Origin: DASTDY01 sp035457345
GTDB taxonomy: Bacteria; Patescibacteriota; Saccharimonadia; Saccharimonadales; EFPC-124
Direction: 5' to 3'
Assembly: GCA_035457345.1 (NCBI GenBank)
Contig: DATIBT010000054.1
Location: 1 to 31,912, forward strand
DNA length: 31,912 nt
A model generated the notes under the pieces. It did no database searches. It saw nothing but the letters and a program-made list of their open reading frames with translations, and was not told the origin of the DNA. Below are positions 7,266 to 14,559 of the stretch, in pieces. How positions within the stretch are numbered: the stretch's first letter is position 1; each line of letters begins with the position of its first letter. The translations under genes were made by a program, and so were the position numbers.

Positions 7266-7340
7266 ATGATCGTCGAACCCGAGGATCTGGCCGCACTAGC
7301 TGATCAGCTGGAAGTGGCAAGTCCGTCCGACGCGTCGTAA
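7266..7340 (+). CDS. Possible 24-aa small protein or decayed gene remnant
   Basis: An ATG preceded by AAAGGGCGG opens 24 codons (MIVEPEDLAALADQLEVASP and four more) ending in TAA, immediately before a strong terminator hairpin. The amphipathic acidic sequence, the ribosome-site-like purines and the directly abutting terminator make it more than random, but the length gives little power. It could equally be the remnant of a deleted junction gene. Confidence 0.25.
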   Translation: MIVEPEDLAALADQLEVASPSDAS

Positions 7341-7386
7341 GGGGTGGTGTGGTTGCGGTAAGGCATGCGGCCACACCCCACTTTTT
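7341..7386 (+). terminator. Intrinsic terminator
   Basis: GGGGTGGTGTGG (7341-7352) pairs with CCACACCCC (7371-7379) with a bulge, followed by five T at 7382-7386. Confidence 0.65.
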
Positions 7387-7422
7387 GAATGTAGCGTAGA
7401 AATTATGACAAGGACAGTACTA

Positions 7423-7464
7423 GGGCGGGCCGGCAGTAGCCCTTAGCGGCACTGCTGCCCGCCC
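7423..7464 (-). terminator. GC-rich hairpin downstream of the reverse coiled-coil gene
   Basis: GGGCGGGCCGGCAGTAGC (7423-7440) pairs with GCACTGCTGCCCGCCC (7449-7464) with minor mismatches. It lies 12 bp past the stop of the reverse-strand gene. No T-tract is present on that strand. Confidence 0.5.
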
Positions 7465-7476
7465 TTGGTGTACCAA

Positions 7477-8109
7477 CTACTGATAATGCAGGTCATCTGA
7501 TTGTCGCTTGAGGTCGCGGATGGTATTTCCCAGAAGGCCCGCTCGCCCGAGTAGCGCGGCGGCATCGTACGGCGGGCTGTTGTAAATGGCGCGCAGGCCA
7601 TCGAGGTCCTCTTCTAGCTTTGCCGCTTCTATTGCCAGTGTTCCTTGGTTGCGCCGGATGGTGATGAGCCCGCACAGCGCCAGGAGCGCACGTTCAAGTG
7701 ACAGGCTATCGAAGTTGCCGTCGCCAGGGTCCCTGCTGAACGCACGTGCCAGCAAGTGGTTGTGTCGTCGAGGGTCGATGAGGGCGAGAGAATAGTTGAA
7801 GAGATTAGCCTTTTCGGCTTCCACGGCAATCCCGATAGTGTTACCGAGCGCCTCAACCTCGTCGAGTTCTCCCTTTTTCAACTTGTCGCGCAGCACTGCG
7901 AGTTGCTCCCGCGCCCCGGTTAGTACGTCTAACGAATTAGCGATTTGGTTTGCGAGGCTGTCGAGATTGGCATTGTTTTGTACCTGTCGCAGTCTTTTGA
8001 CTTCGGTATCCAGCTCGTGCAACTTTCGCAGAGCCTGTCCAGTGCGGACAACCAGTGATCGCTTGAGCGTGGTCAGCCGCGCCGTACGTTGTTTTTTTGA
8101 TTCTGTCAA
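7477..8109 (-). CDS. Hypothetical helical/coiled-coil protein, about 210 aa
   Basis: I do not recognise this protein. It is soluble and highly helical: residues 1-90 have long runs of charged and leucine residues (LRKLHELDTEVKRLRQVQ and similar), suggesting coiled coil. The C-terminus (LLGNTIRDLKRQSDDLHYQ) is also amphipathic. The open frame extends back to an ATG at 8202, but that lies inside the -35 of a clear reverse promoter (8174-8202), so translation must start later. I chose TTG at 8109, preceded by GAGGT. A GTG at 8157 is possible. The gene is divergent from nrdR and sits between two hairpin-marked borders. Confidence 0.6.
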   Translation of the reverse strand: MTESKKQRTARLTTLKRSLVVRTGQALRKLHELDTEVKRLRQVQNNANLDSLANQIANSLDVLTGAREQLAVLRDKLKKGELDEVEALGNTIGIAVEAEKANLFNYSLALIDPRRHNHLLARAFSRDPGDGNFDSLSLERALLALCGLITIRRNQGTLAIEAAKLEEDLDGLRAIYNSPPYDAAALLGRAGLLGNTIRDLKRQSDDLHYQ

Positions 8110-8173
8110 AGCTACCTCAAGGTTTGTAGTGGTTGGTACGCCATTCCCGTGGCGCACCAGGGAAAGTAGGCTT

Positions 8174-8202
8174 ATTCTACAAGCCAATTGACGCAAAAGC
8201 AA
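8174..8202 (-). promoter_or_regulatory. Reverse promoter for the coiled-coil hypothetical
   Basis: On the reverse strand TTGCTT (8202-8197), a 17-bp spacer and TAGAAT (8179-8174). It decides that the ATG at 8202 cannot be the real start. Confidence 0.65.
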
Positions 8203-8212
8203 CTGACGAACA

Positions 8213-8228
8213 ACACTGTATGTTGTGC
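8213..8228. promoter_or_regulatory. NrdR-box-like site upstream of nrdR
   Basis: ACACTGTATGTTGTGC matches 13 of 16 positions of the published NrdR box ACACWATATATWGTGT as I recall it, and is embedded in the repeat ACAACA-ctgta-TGTTGT. NrdR boxes usually come as a helically phased pair. I see no convincing second copy about 31 bp away. The site is about 100 bp before nrdR and close to the divergent promoter. Confidence 0.45.
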
Positions 8229-8325
8229 TTTAAACTATTTTCATAACCTACATATAGCGCTATGCTTGTATTTAGCTACACTACAAATTGCCATGTAGCG
8301 TGGAGAAAAGGTTTAACTATATCAG

Positions 8326-8793
8326 ATGAAGTGCCCAAATTGTCAGCACAGCGAAAGTAAAGTGATTGAGTCCCGCGACGTTGCGGGCGGTGAGAGTATA
8401 CGCAGGCGGCGTGAATGCTTGCATTGCCAGCACCGCTATACAACCTACGAACGACTCGAACGCCCTGCGATTACCGTCATCAAAAAAGACGGCACGCGCC
8501 AGCTGTACGATCGCGCAAAATTGGTGAGTGGTCTCGAGAAGGCCTGCGAGAAAACCACCATCACAAGCGACCAGTTTGAGGAACTCGTTAGCCGTATGGA
8601 AAAGGCAATCTACGACCATGCCGATGGTCAGATTACCTCGCAGCAGATTGGCAACATCATCATGGATTCACTTGCAAGCATCAACCAGGTGGCGTATGTC
8701 CGGTTTGCGAGCGTGTACCGCAACTTTACTGATATAGAAAGCTTTGAAAGGGAACTGTCGCGGATTAAAAACCGCATTTCAGCCCGAACATAA
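8326..8793 (+). CDS. nrdR: Transcriptional repressor NrdR
   Basis: This 155-residue protein has the NrdR zinc ribbon (C3-P-N-C6 and C31-L-H-C34) and a following ATP-cone (about residues 45-135, beginning ITVIKKDGTRQLYDRAKLVSGL). NrdR senses ATP/dATP and represses ribonucleotide reductase genes, and often itself. The reductase gene nrdJ follows 125 bp downstream on the same strand, the expected partner. A NrdR-box-like site precedes this gene. The leader contains an inverted repeat GCTACA/TGTAGC (8275-8280, 8294-8299) and a GGAG about 25 nt before the ATG, so the ribosome site is weak. Confidence 0.95.
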   Translation: MKCPNCQHSESKVIESRDVAGGESIRRRRECLHCQHRYTTYERLERPAITVIKKDGTRQLYDRAKLVSGLEKACEKTTITSDQFEELVSRMEKAIYDHADGQITSQQIGNIIMDSLASINQVAYVRFASVYRNFTDIESFERELSRIKNRISART

Positions 8794-8802
8794 ACAAAAT
8801 GC

Positions 8803-8832
8803 TTGCGCTTTAACTAGGACTTGGTGTAAAAC
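8803..8832 (+). promoter_or_regulatory. Possible nrdJ promoter
   Basis: TTGCGC (8803-8808), an 18-bp spacer and TAAAAC (8827-8832), with TG just before the -10. It leaves an A-rich leader of about 80 nt ending in GGAGGGGG before the ATG at 8919. I found no NrdR-box match in this gap. Confidence 0.45.
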
Positions 8833-8918
8833 AAAGGGTAGCAAGTGCTAGTTGTGAGAGACTTGGCGCAAAGCAAACAAAAAACAAATTAATACAATCA
8901 ACTGGAGGGGGTAGGTTT

Positions 8919-11684
8919 ATGGCGGACGCAACTGCGACGCTGGCGCTTGGGCGCTATTTTACGGAGGAAGGCGTACATCCGTATGACATGCTTACTTGGG
9001 TTAAGCGCGACTCAAAAATAATTAACCCAGGCACTGGCAAGACGGTCTTCGAACAAAAACAAGTTGAGTTTCCTGACACCTGGAGTCTCAACGCGATTAA
9101 CATTGTGACGCAAAAGTACTTTACCGGTACGCCTGGTACGGCTGAACGCGAAAAGTCTCTGCGTCAACTGATTGACCGCGTAGCAGACACTATTACAAAG
9201 TATGGCTACGAGAACGGTTATTTTGTCAGCGAGCAAGAAGCTGACGTATTCAACGAAGAGTTGAAGTACATTTTAGTCACCCAGCGCGCAAGCTTTAACA
9301 GCCCTGTCTGGTTTAATATTGGTGCTCCTGAGCGCGCTCAGCAAGCCAGCGCCTGCTTTATTTTGCAGGTCGAAGACACCATGCAATCTATCCTTAACTG
9401 GTACCGCGAAGAAGGCATGATCTTTAAGGGCGGTTCTGGTTCTGGGTTGAACGTGAGCACCATTCGCTCATCGTACGAGCCACTTGGCAAGAGCGCTGGT
9501 ACCGCCAGTGGTCCGCTCAGCTTTATGCGCGGCGCCGACAGCTCAGCTGGTGCCATTAAGAGTGGTGGCAAGACCCGCCGCGCCGCCAAGATGGTAGTAC
9601 TGAACGTCAGCCACCCTGACGTGGAAGAGTTTGTCTGGTGTAAGGCTCGCGAAGAGCGCAAAGCCCACGCCCTGCAAGACCTCGGCTTCGACATGGGCAT
9701 CAACGGCAAAGACAGCATCAGCATCCAATACCAGAACGCCAACAACTCTGTCCGCGTGAACGATGACTTCATGCACGCCGTAGAAAACGACGAAGAGTGG
9801 AACTTGGTTGGTGTCAAAACCAAGAAAGTCTACAAGACTGTCAAAGCCCGCGACCTGTGGCGCCAGATTGCCCAAGCTGCTTGGGAGTGTGCCGACCCTG
9901 GCATCCAGTACGACACGATCATCAACGATTGGCACACCACGCCAAAAGCTGGCCGCATCGAAGCAAGCAACCCATGCTCAGAGTACATGCACCTCAACAA
10001 CTCTGCCTGTAACCTGTCTAGCATCAACCTCCTGAAATACCTGAAGGACGACGGCACCTTTGACGTCCCAGCCTTCAAACACACCGTAGAAACCATGACC
10101 CTGGCCCAGGAAATCCTGGTTGGTTACAGCGAATACCCAACTGAGTCTATCGACAAGACCGCCCGCGCCTACCGCCAGCTCGGCCTTGGCTACGCCAACT
10201 TGGGCGCCCTGCTCATGGCTGACGGTTTGCCATACGACAGCGACGAAGGCCGCGCCCTTGCCGCTACCATTACCTCTCTCATGACTGGCCACGCATACGC
10301 AACCAGCGCCAAGATTGCCAAGCGCGTTGGTGCATTCGCCGGCTACGAGAAGGACAAAGACGGCATGAACCGTGTTCTCCGCAAGCACCGCAAAGCTGTT
10401 GACGACATCAACGCCGCCCTGGTCAGCGAAGAACTCCTGCAGGCTGCAACCAACGCCTGGGACGAAGCAGTTGAGCTCGGCCAGAAGTACGGCGTGCGCA
10501 ACGCCCAGGCCAGCTTGCTCGCTCCAACCGGCACTATTGGGTTCATGATGGACTGCGACACCACCGGCATCGAGCCAGATTTCTCCCTTACAAAATACAA
10601 GACGCTCGTTGGTGGTGGCAGCATGGTAATTGTGAACCAGACTGTGCCACGCGCTTTGGCCAATCTGGGCTACAGCGAAAAGCAAGCCGATGACATTGTG
10701 AAGCATATTCACGAAAACAGCTCTGTCGTTGGTGCTCCACACCTGAAGCGCGAGCACTACGATGTCTTTGCCTGCGCCGTTGGCGACAACGCCATTCATT
10801 ACCTCGGCCACGTAAAGATGATGGGCGCCGTGCAGCCATTCCTGTCAGGTGCAATCAGCAAGACCGTCAACATGCCGGAAGACGTAACGGTAGAAGACGT
10901 AGAGCAGCTGCACATGGACGCATGGAAGCTTGGCATTAAGGCCATTGCTATCTATCGCGACAACTGCAAAGCATGGCAGCCACTGAGCGCTAAGAAAGAG
11001 GAAAAGAAAGACGCCAAGACCGACCTTGGCACCCAAGTTGTGGTGAAAGCAGGTGCCGTGAAGCGCGAACTTCCACGCACCCGCACGAGCAAGACCTTTG
11101 AATTCCACGTCGCCGACATGAAGGGCTTCGTGACCGTAGGTGAGTATGAAGACGGCACCCCAGGCGAATTGTTCATCCGCGTTGCCAAGCAGGGTTCGAC
11201 CCTGGCTGGCCTCATGGACAGCTTCGCCATCAGCGTCAGTCACGGCCTGCAATACGGCGTGCCACTGCGCAGCTACGTGAAGACGCTCAGTAACATGAGC
11301 TTTGCGCCTCAGGGCATGACCGACGACCCAGAGATCAAGACCGCAAGCAGCATTGTGGACTACATTTTCCGCCGCTTGGCCCGCGACTACTTGAGCTTTG
11401 ACGATCGTTTAGAACTTGGCCTGGCTAGCTTTGAAGACCTCGAAGAAGAACAGAATCAGCAACAGGCAAGCTTACTACCCGAAGCCACCGAAGAACCAAA
11501 ACCAGAAAGCCCAAAAGTTGAAGCAAAAACAGAAAGCATTCCGGCTAATAAACCAGTAGCAACTCGTAAGCTAAGCCCTGGCACCGGCTCATCGCCACTC
11601 TGCACTGTATGCGGCAATATGACCCAGCGGGCAGGCAGCTGTTACGTCTGTAGCAGCTGTGGCGCAACCAGCGGTTGCAGTTAG
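8919..11684 (+). CDS. nrdJ: Class II (adenosylcobalamin-dependent) ribonucleoside-diphosphate reductase
   Basis: This 921-residue enzyme reduces ribonucleotides to deoxyribonucleotides using a B12-derived thiyl radical. The redox cysteine C146 (ASACFIL), the NPCSE active-site motif (351-355, with C353 and E355), C364 and the LAPTGT segment (534-539) are all present. Residues about 730-835 match the C-terminal domain of NrdJ (GEYEDGTPGELFIRVAKQG). The tail has CTVCGN and CSSCGATSGC, the zinc/thiol shuttle that re-reduces the active site. No R2-type radical subunit is nearby, as expected for class II. It depends on cobalamin, which such small genomes usually must obtain from outside (inference). 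GGAGGGGG precedes the ATG. Confidence 0.96.
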   Translation: MADATATLALGRYFTEEGVHPYDMLTWVKRDSKIINPGTGKTVFEQKQVEFPDTWSLNAINIVTQKYFTGTPGTAEREKSLRQLIDRVADTITKYGYENGYFVSEQEADVFNEELKYILVTQRASFNSPVWFNIGAPERAQQASACFILQVEDTMQSILNWYREEGMIFKGGSGSGLNVSTIRSSYEPLGKSAGTASGPLSFMRGADSSAGAIKSGGKTRRAAKMVVLNVSHPDVEEFVWCKAREERKAHALQDLGFDMGINGKDSISIQYQNANNSVRVNDDFMHAVENDEEWNLVGVKTKKVYKTVKARDLWRQIAQAAWECADPGIQYDTIINDWHTTPKAGRIEASNPCSEYMHLNNSACNLSSINLLKYLKDDGTFDVPAFKHTVETMTLAQEILVGYSEYPTESIDKTARAYRQLGLGYANLGALLMADGLPYDSDEGRALAATITSLMTGHAYATSAKIAKRVGAFAGYEKDKDGMNRVLRKHRKAVDDINAALVSEELLQAATNAWDEAVELGQKYGVRNAQASLLAPTGTIGFMMDCDTTGIEPDFSLTKYKTLVGGGSMVIVNQTVPRALANLGYSEKQADDIVKHIHENSSVVGAPHLKREHYDVFACAVGDNAIHYLGHVKMMGAVQPFLSGAISKTVNMPEDVTVEDVEQLHMDAWKLGIKAIAIYRDNCKAWQPLSAKKEEKKDAKTDLGTQVVVKAGAVKRELPRTRTSKTFEFHVADMKGFVTVGEYEDGTPGELFIRVAKQGSTLAGLMDSFAISVSHGLQYGVPLRSYVKTLSNMSFAPQGMTDDPEIKTASSIVDYIFRRLARDYLSFDDRLELGLASFEDLEEEQNQQQASLLPEATEEPKPESPKVEAKTESIPANKPVATRKLSPGTGSSPLCTVCGNMTQRAGSCYVCSSCGATSGCS

Positions 11685-11700
11685 GGTAGCTCTCCCTAAA

Positions 11701-11734
11701 ACACTAAAACCCTCCTGATGGAGGGTTTTAGTGT
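11701..11734 (+). terminator. nrdJ terminator
   Basis: A perfect 15-bp stem, ACACTAAAACCCTCC (11701-11715) with GGAGGGTTTTAGTGT (11720-11734), closed by a TGAT loop. The A/T-rich outer stem makes it look bidirectional. Confidence 0.85.
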
Positions 11735-11754
11735 ATCTTTACTGCCGAATCGTG

Positions 11755-11760
11755 TAAGAT
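11755..11760 (+). promoter_or_regulatory. -10 element of the RNB ribonuclease gene
   Basis: TAAGAT (11755-11760) predicts transcription from about 11767, two bases before the GTG at 11769. The frame's ATG at 11718 lies inside the upstream terminator stem and would not be transcribed from here. Confidence 0.5.
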
Positions 11761-11768
11761 TATTTTTT

Positions 11769-13742
11769 GTGAGCGAAATAAAAGAGTTATCGACCCCTGA
11801 ATTAAATGCGGCAGCCAAGCTAGAAGCGGAAGCTTTTATGCTACCCGAAGACTGGCGCGTTGGCCGCGGGCGCCGTGTTGGTTTTGCTATTGACGCCGCG
11901 CATTCCCCGGATTTAGACGACGCAATTGACCTTACAATTCTCCCCGGGGGCGAGGGATATATGTTGCACGTTAGCATTGCTGACGTCGGTTCTTTTCTGT
12001 ATGACAAGCCAGCGATTCGTGCGGCAGCGCAGCGCAGAGGGTGGACAAAATATCGTGGGGATTCCGTAGAGCATCCTCTTATTCATGGGACCATCAGTCA
12101 GAATGCGTTGAGCCTCATTGGAGGTGAGGAGCGCCCCGTGCTGACGGTTACTATTCCGATTTCTGCCAAAGGAGTAATTGGCGATATTGAGGATCCGACC
12201 CGCGACATACTCGTTGCCCGGTCAATGACGTACGAGGACGTTGAAAGTACATTGCGAACCAGGAGCGGCCAGCACGCAGAGAAGCTTGGTGGCCTTGAGC
12301 AGGTAGCTCGCCTGTTATTCGTGGCAAGGCACCGTGGCGCTAGCAAAGATGACGCCGTCCTGGAAGATGAAGAGGGGCATATGTTGGCCACCATTACTGC
12401 GCAGCGCGGTGTAAGTCATTTGATAGTGCAGGAGAGTATGATTGCTTGTGGCCGGGCAATGGCGAAATACGCGCATGACCGAAATATTCCATTTTTGTAC
12501 CGCGCGCATACTCCTGATTCCACGGTGCCATATGAATTACTCCTTGAGCAAACCTTTGCTCGCTACAATTCACACCCCGAGCCGCACAACGGTTTGAATG
12601 TGCCGTTATACGCCCATGTCACCTCGCCGCTTAGGCGGTATGTCGATTTCGCAAACCACTGTAACATAGTGGCATATTTGGAAGGTCGTGAACCGGTCAT
12701 GTCTGTGCGCAACCTGGAATACACAGGTGGTAGGCTGAACCGTCTTGAAGCTGAGCGCCGTCCAATCATTAATGCGGGTGAGCGCCAGATGAGGCGCGCG
12801 GCGTCCCGCCGCAAAGTGGGTCGGACGGCTATTGATTTTGCGCAGAGGTTGGCAGATGGGTCGGCCACTGAAGCAGATATCGCGCATATTCTTTTTGGCG
12901 CTGTCGAGGGAACAGAAGATGAATTGGCTCGTACAAGACAAGAGGCGGCCCGCTATGTGGCGGCCCGGGTTCATATGGCGCGAACAGTTATCGGTATTGC
13001 CCTTACGCGGGGGCACCTTTCCCTTACGCCAACTGAACAGGATGGCCGGTTTACCCTGACGGACACGTTGGGCCGAAATTTTGTTTATAAGCCTATACAC
13101 AATTCTCGGAGGATGGCTGTGGCTGCCGCTACGCTTATCGGCCGTATGGCTGGTACCGATGTTGATCCTGTGGTGTTGCATCGCAGAGTGGCAGAAGAAA
13201 AGATAATGGAGAACGGGAATCGCTATTTGCAAAGCCTCCACAAAGAAAAGCGCCTGCGGCACCATTGGAATACTGAGTTAAATGAAGAGACTGGCGAGCA
13301 TACTTGTACGGTGACCGTGATAATTGGCAGTGACTGGTACTTATACGTTGCGACTGCAAAGGGCAAAAAAAGTTCCGAAAAGAAGGCGGCAGCGCAAGCA
13401 ATCACCGAACTTGACCTCATTAATAATCCCCCTCCAGTTCCAGTAGAAGTTGAGCGCAAACTCGGCCCTTCCAAGAATCCTATCGTTGAGTTGCAGGCTC
13501 GTCTGCAGCAGGCTCATGCCAAGCAAGTGGTATATGTGGCAGTGCTGTTAAATGCGCCGCCAAATCCTCGCTCGCGCTGTACGGGCACCTTAGTATATGA
13601 AGGGAAAGAGTACGTGGCGGTGGCTGAGGCAACAAGCAAAGACCTTGCGAAGCAAATGGTTGCCGAAGAGTTACTCGAGCGAGTTCCGCTGCCGCCGCTC
13701 GTATCTAGAAAAGAGCGGTTGAAACGGCGCCAAGGCGGCTAA
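11769..13742 (+). CDS. RNB-family (RNase II/R-like) exoribonuclease with two dsRNA-binding domains
   Basis: The 657-residue protein starts almost directly with an RNB catalytic domain. D42, D48, D50 and D51 (FAIDAAHSPDLDDAI) match the Mg-binding aspartates, and HVTSPLRRYVDF (283-294) matches the RNA-binding TSPIRRYxD motif. The stretch between LYRAH and this motif is far shorter than in RNase II or R. No cold-shock domains precede it and no S1 domain follows. Instead residues about 479-550 and 570-638 look like dsRNA-binding domains, each ending in the Lys-rich helix (GKKSSEKKAAAQAITEL; ATSKDLAKQMVAEELL). Residues 350-475 are unassigned. The expected role is 3' to 5' RNA decay, with dsRBDs perhaps replacing S1/CSD for structured RNA. 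Confidence 0.85.
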   Translation: MSEIKELSTPELNAAAKLEAEAFMLPEDWRVGRGRRVGFAIDAAHSPDLDDAIDLTILPGGEGYMLHVSIADVGSFLYDKPAIRAAAQRRGWTKYRGDSVEHPLIHGTISQNALSLIGGEERPVLTVTIPISAKGVIGDIEDPTRDILVARSMTYEDVESTLRTRSGQHAEKLGGLEQVARLLFVARHRGASKDDAVLEDEEGHMLATITAQRGVSHLIVQESMIACGRAMAKYAHDRNIPFLYRAHTPDSTVPYELLLEQTFARYNSHPEPHNGLNVPLYAHVTSPLRRYVDFANHCNIVAYLEGREPVMSVRNLEYTGGRLNRLEAERRPIINAGERQMRRAASRRKVGRTAIDFAQRLADGSATEADIAHILFGAVEGTEDELARTRQEAARYVAARVHMARTVIGIALTRGHLSLTPTEQDGRFTLTDTLGRNFVYKPIHNSRRMAVAAATLIGRMAGTDVDPVVLHRRVAEEKIMENGNRYLQSLHKEKRLRHHWNTELNEETGEHTCTVTVIIGSDWYLYVATAKGKKSSEKKAAAQAITELDLINNPPPVPVEVERKLGPSKNPIVELQARLQQAHAKQVVYVAVLLNAPPNPRSRCTGTLVYEGKEYVAVAEATSKDLAKQMVAEELLERVPLPPLVSRKERLKRRQGG

Positions 13743-13791
13743 TGGCCGGGACCTCTCTCGCCGAAAGCATAAATTCTTTTGTTTCAGGAGT

Positions 13792-13849
13792 TTTGCTTGC
13801 TTTTTTCATGTAAGATGAGATGATACTCCTAGTCTTTTGCGCAAGCAAA
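13792..13849. promoter_or_regulatory. Promoter region bracketed by a 9-bp inverted repeat
   Basis: TTTGCTTGC (13792-13800) and GCAAGCAAA (13841-13849) are a perfect inverted repeat 40 bp apart. TAAGAT (13811-13816) and GATACT lie between them as -10 candidates for the operon at 13882. Confidence 0.45.
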
Positions 13850-13881
13850 GATGATCCGTCTGGAAAACAGAGGAGTTAACA

Positions 13882-14559
13882 GTGGAAGAGACCGAAGCAA
13901 CTGGCCGTGAGTTGGTCGTGCGGCAAAGCCTGCCGGCGAAGGTGCAACGAATGGGTGGCGCCATTGTTACGGTGCTCACCGAGCAGTATCCGGACATGCA
14001 GCCCGAGACCATCATGGACATCGGGACGCTGGTCGGTATGTACCCGGACCTCAACACCGAGGGATCGGTGGACGTGCTGGCATGGACGGCGACGTTCCAC
14101 AAGTTGGAGATCCGACCTTGGTTCGCCGATCTGGTGGACCGCTACGGGTTGGACCGCCTATATCTGGCCATCGAGTGCATGTATGACCTGGGCATCGTCC
14201 AGGATCGGTCCACCCCCGGCCTCGACGAAGAACTGGAAATGACATCTGCCAGCGAGGAGCGCGGCAGCCTGGAGGAAGTGCTCGACATGCTCGACCAGTT
14301 CGATCGTGTCGGTCACGCGCCCGAGAACACCGAGGAGTTCGCGGAGCAAGTCCGGGAATTGGGCGGCTGGGAGACAGCCAAGCACCTGGGCGACGGCGCC
14401 GTGGGCGATGTGCTCAGTGGTACGCGGGAAATCGAGGACGTGGTAAGTGACCCTGTGATGGATCGCGGCTATGCGGAACAGGAGCCTATCCACCGCAGCA
14501 AACTGACCAAGCTGACCAGCGTCGAGGAGGACGGTAGCCGGCTGGACGACAACAACTAA
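13882..14559 (+). CDS. Hypothetical acidic protein, 225 aa
   Basis: I do not recognise this protein. It is soluble and strongly acidic in its C-terminal half (EELEMTSASEERGSLEEVLDML). A predicted helical core spans residues 15-110, with IVTVLTEQYPDMQPETIMDIGTLVG. The GTG follows AGAGGAG. Its TAA shares a base with the ATG of the next gene (TAATG at 14557), so the two are translated as a coupled pair with a J-like protein, which suggests that they act together. Codon style is GC-ending, unlike the RNB gene before it. Confidence 0.65.
   Translation: MEETEATGRELVVRQSLPAKVQRMGGAIVTVLTEQYPDMQPETIMDIGTLVGMYPDLNTEGSVDVLAWTATFHKLEIRPWFADLVDRYGLDRLYLAIECMYDLGIVQDRSTPGLDEELEMTSASEERGSLEEVLDMLDQFDRVGHAPENTEEFAEQVRELGGWETAKHLGDGAVGDVLSGTREIEDVVSDPVMDRGYAEQEPIHRSKLTKLTSVEEDGSRLDDNN

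Noticed and set aside
8110..8202. ATG at 8202 as start of the reverse coiled-coil gene
   Set aside because: It overlaps the -35 element of the gene's own promoter, so it would not be on the mRNA.
9978..10811. 277-aa reverse open frame inside nrdJ
   Set aside because: It shadows the conserved catalytic core of NrdJ; its composition follows the GCC/AAC-rich sense codons.
11718..11768. ATG at 11718 as start of the RNB ribonuclease
   Set aside because: It lies inside the nrdJ terminator stem, upstream of the gene's own -10 box, and the extra residues have no counterpart in RNB domains.
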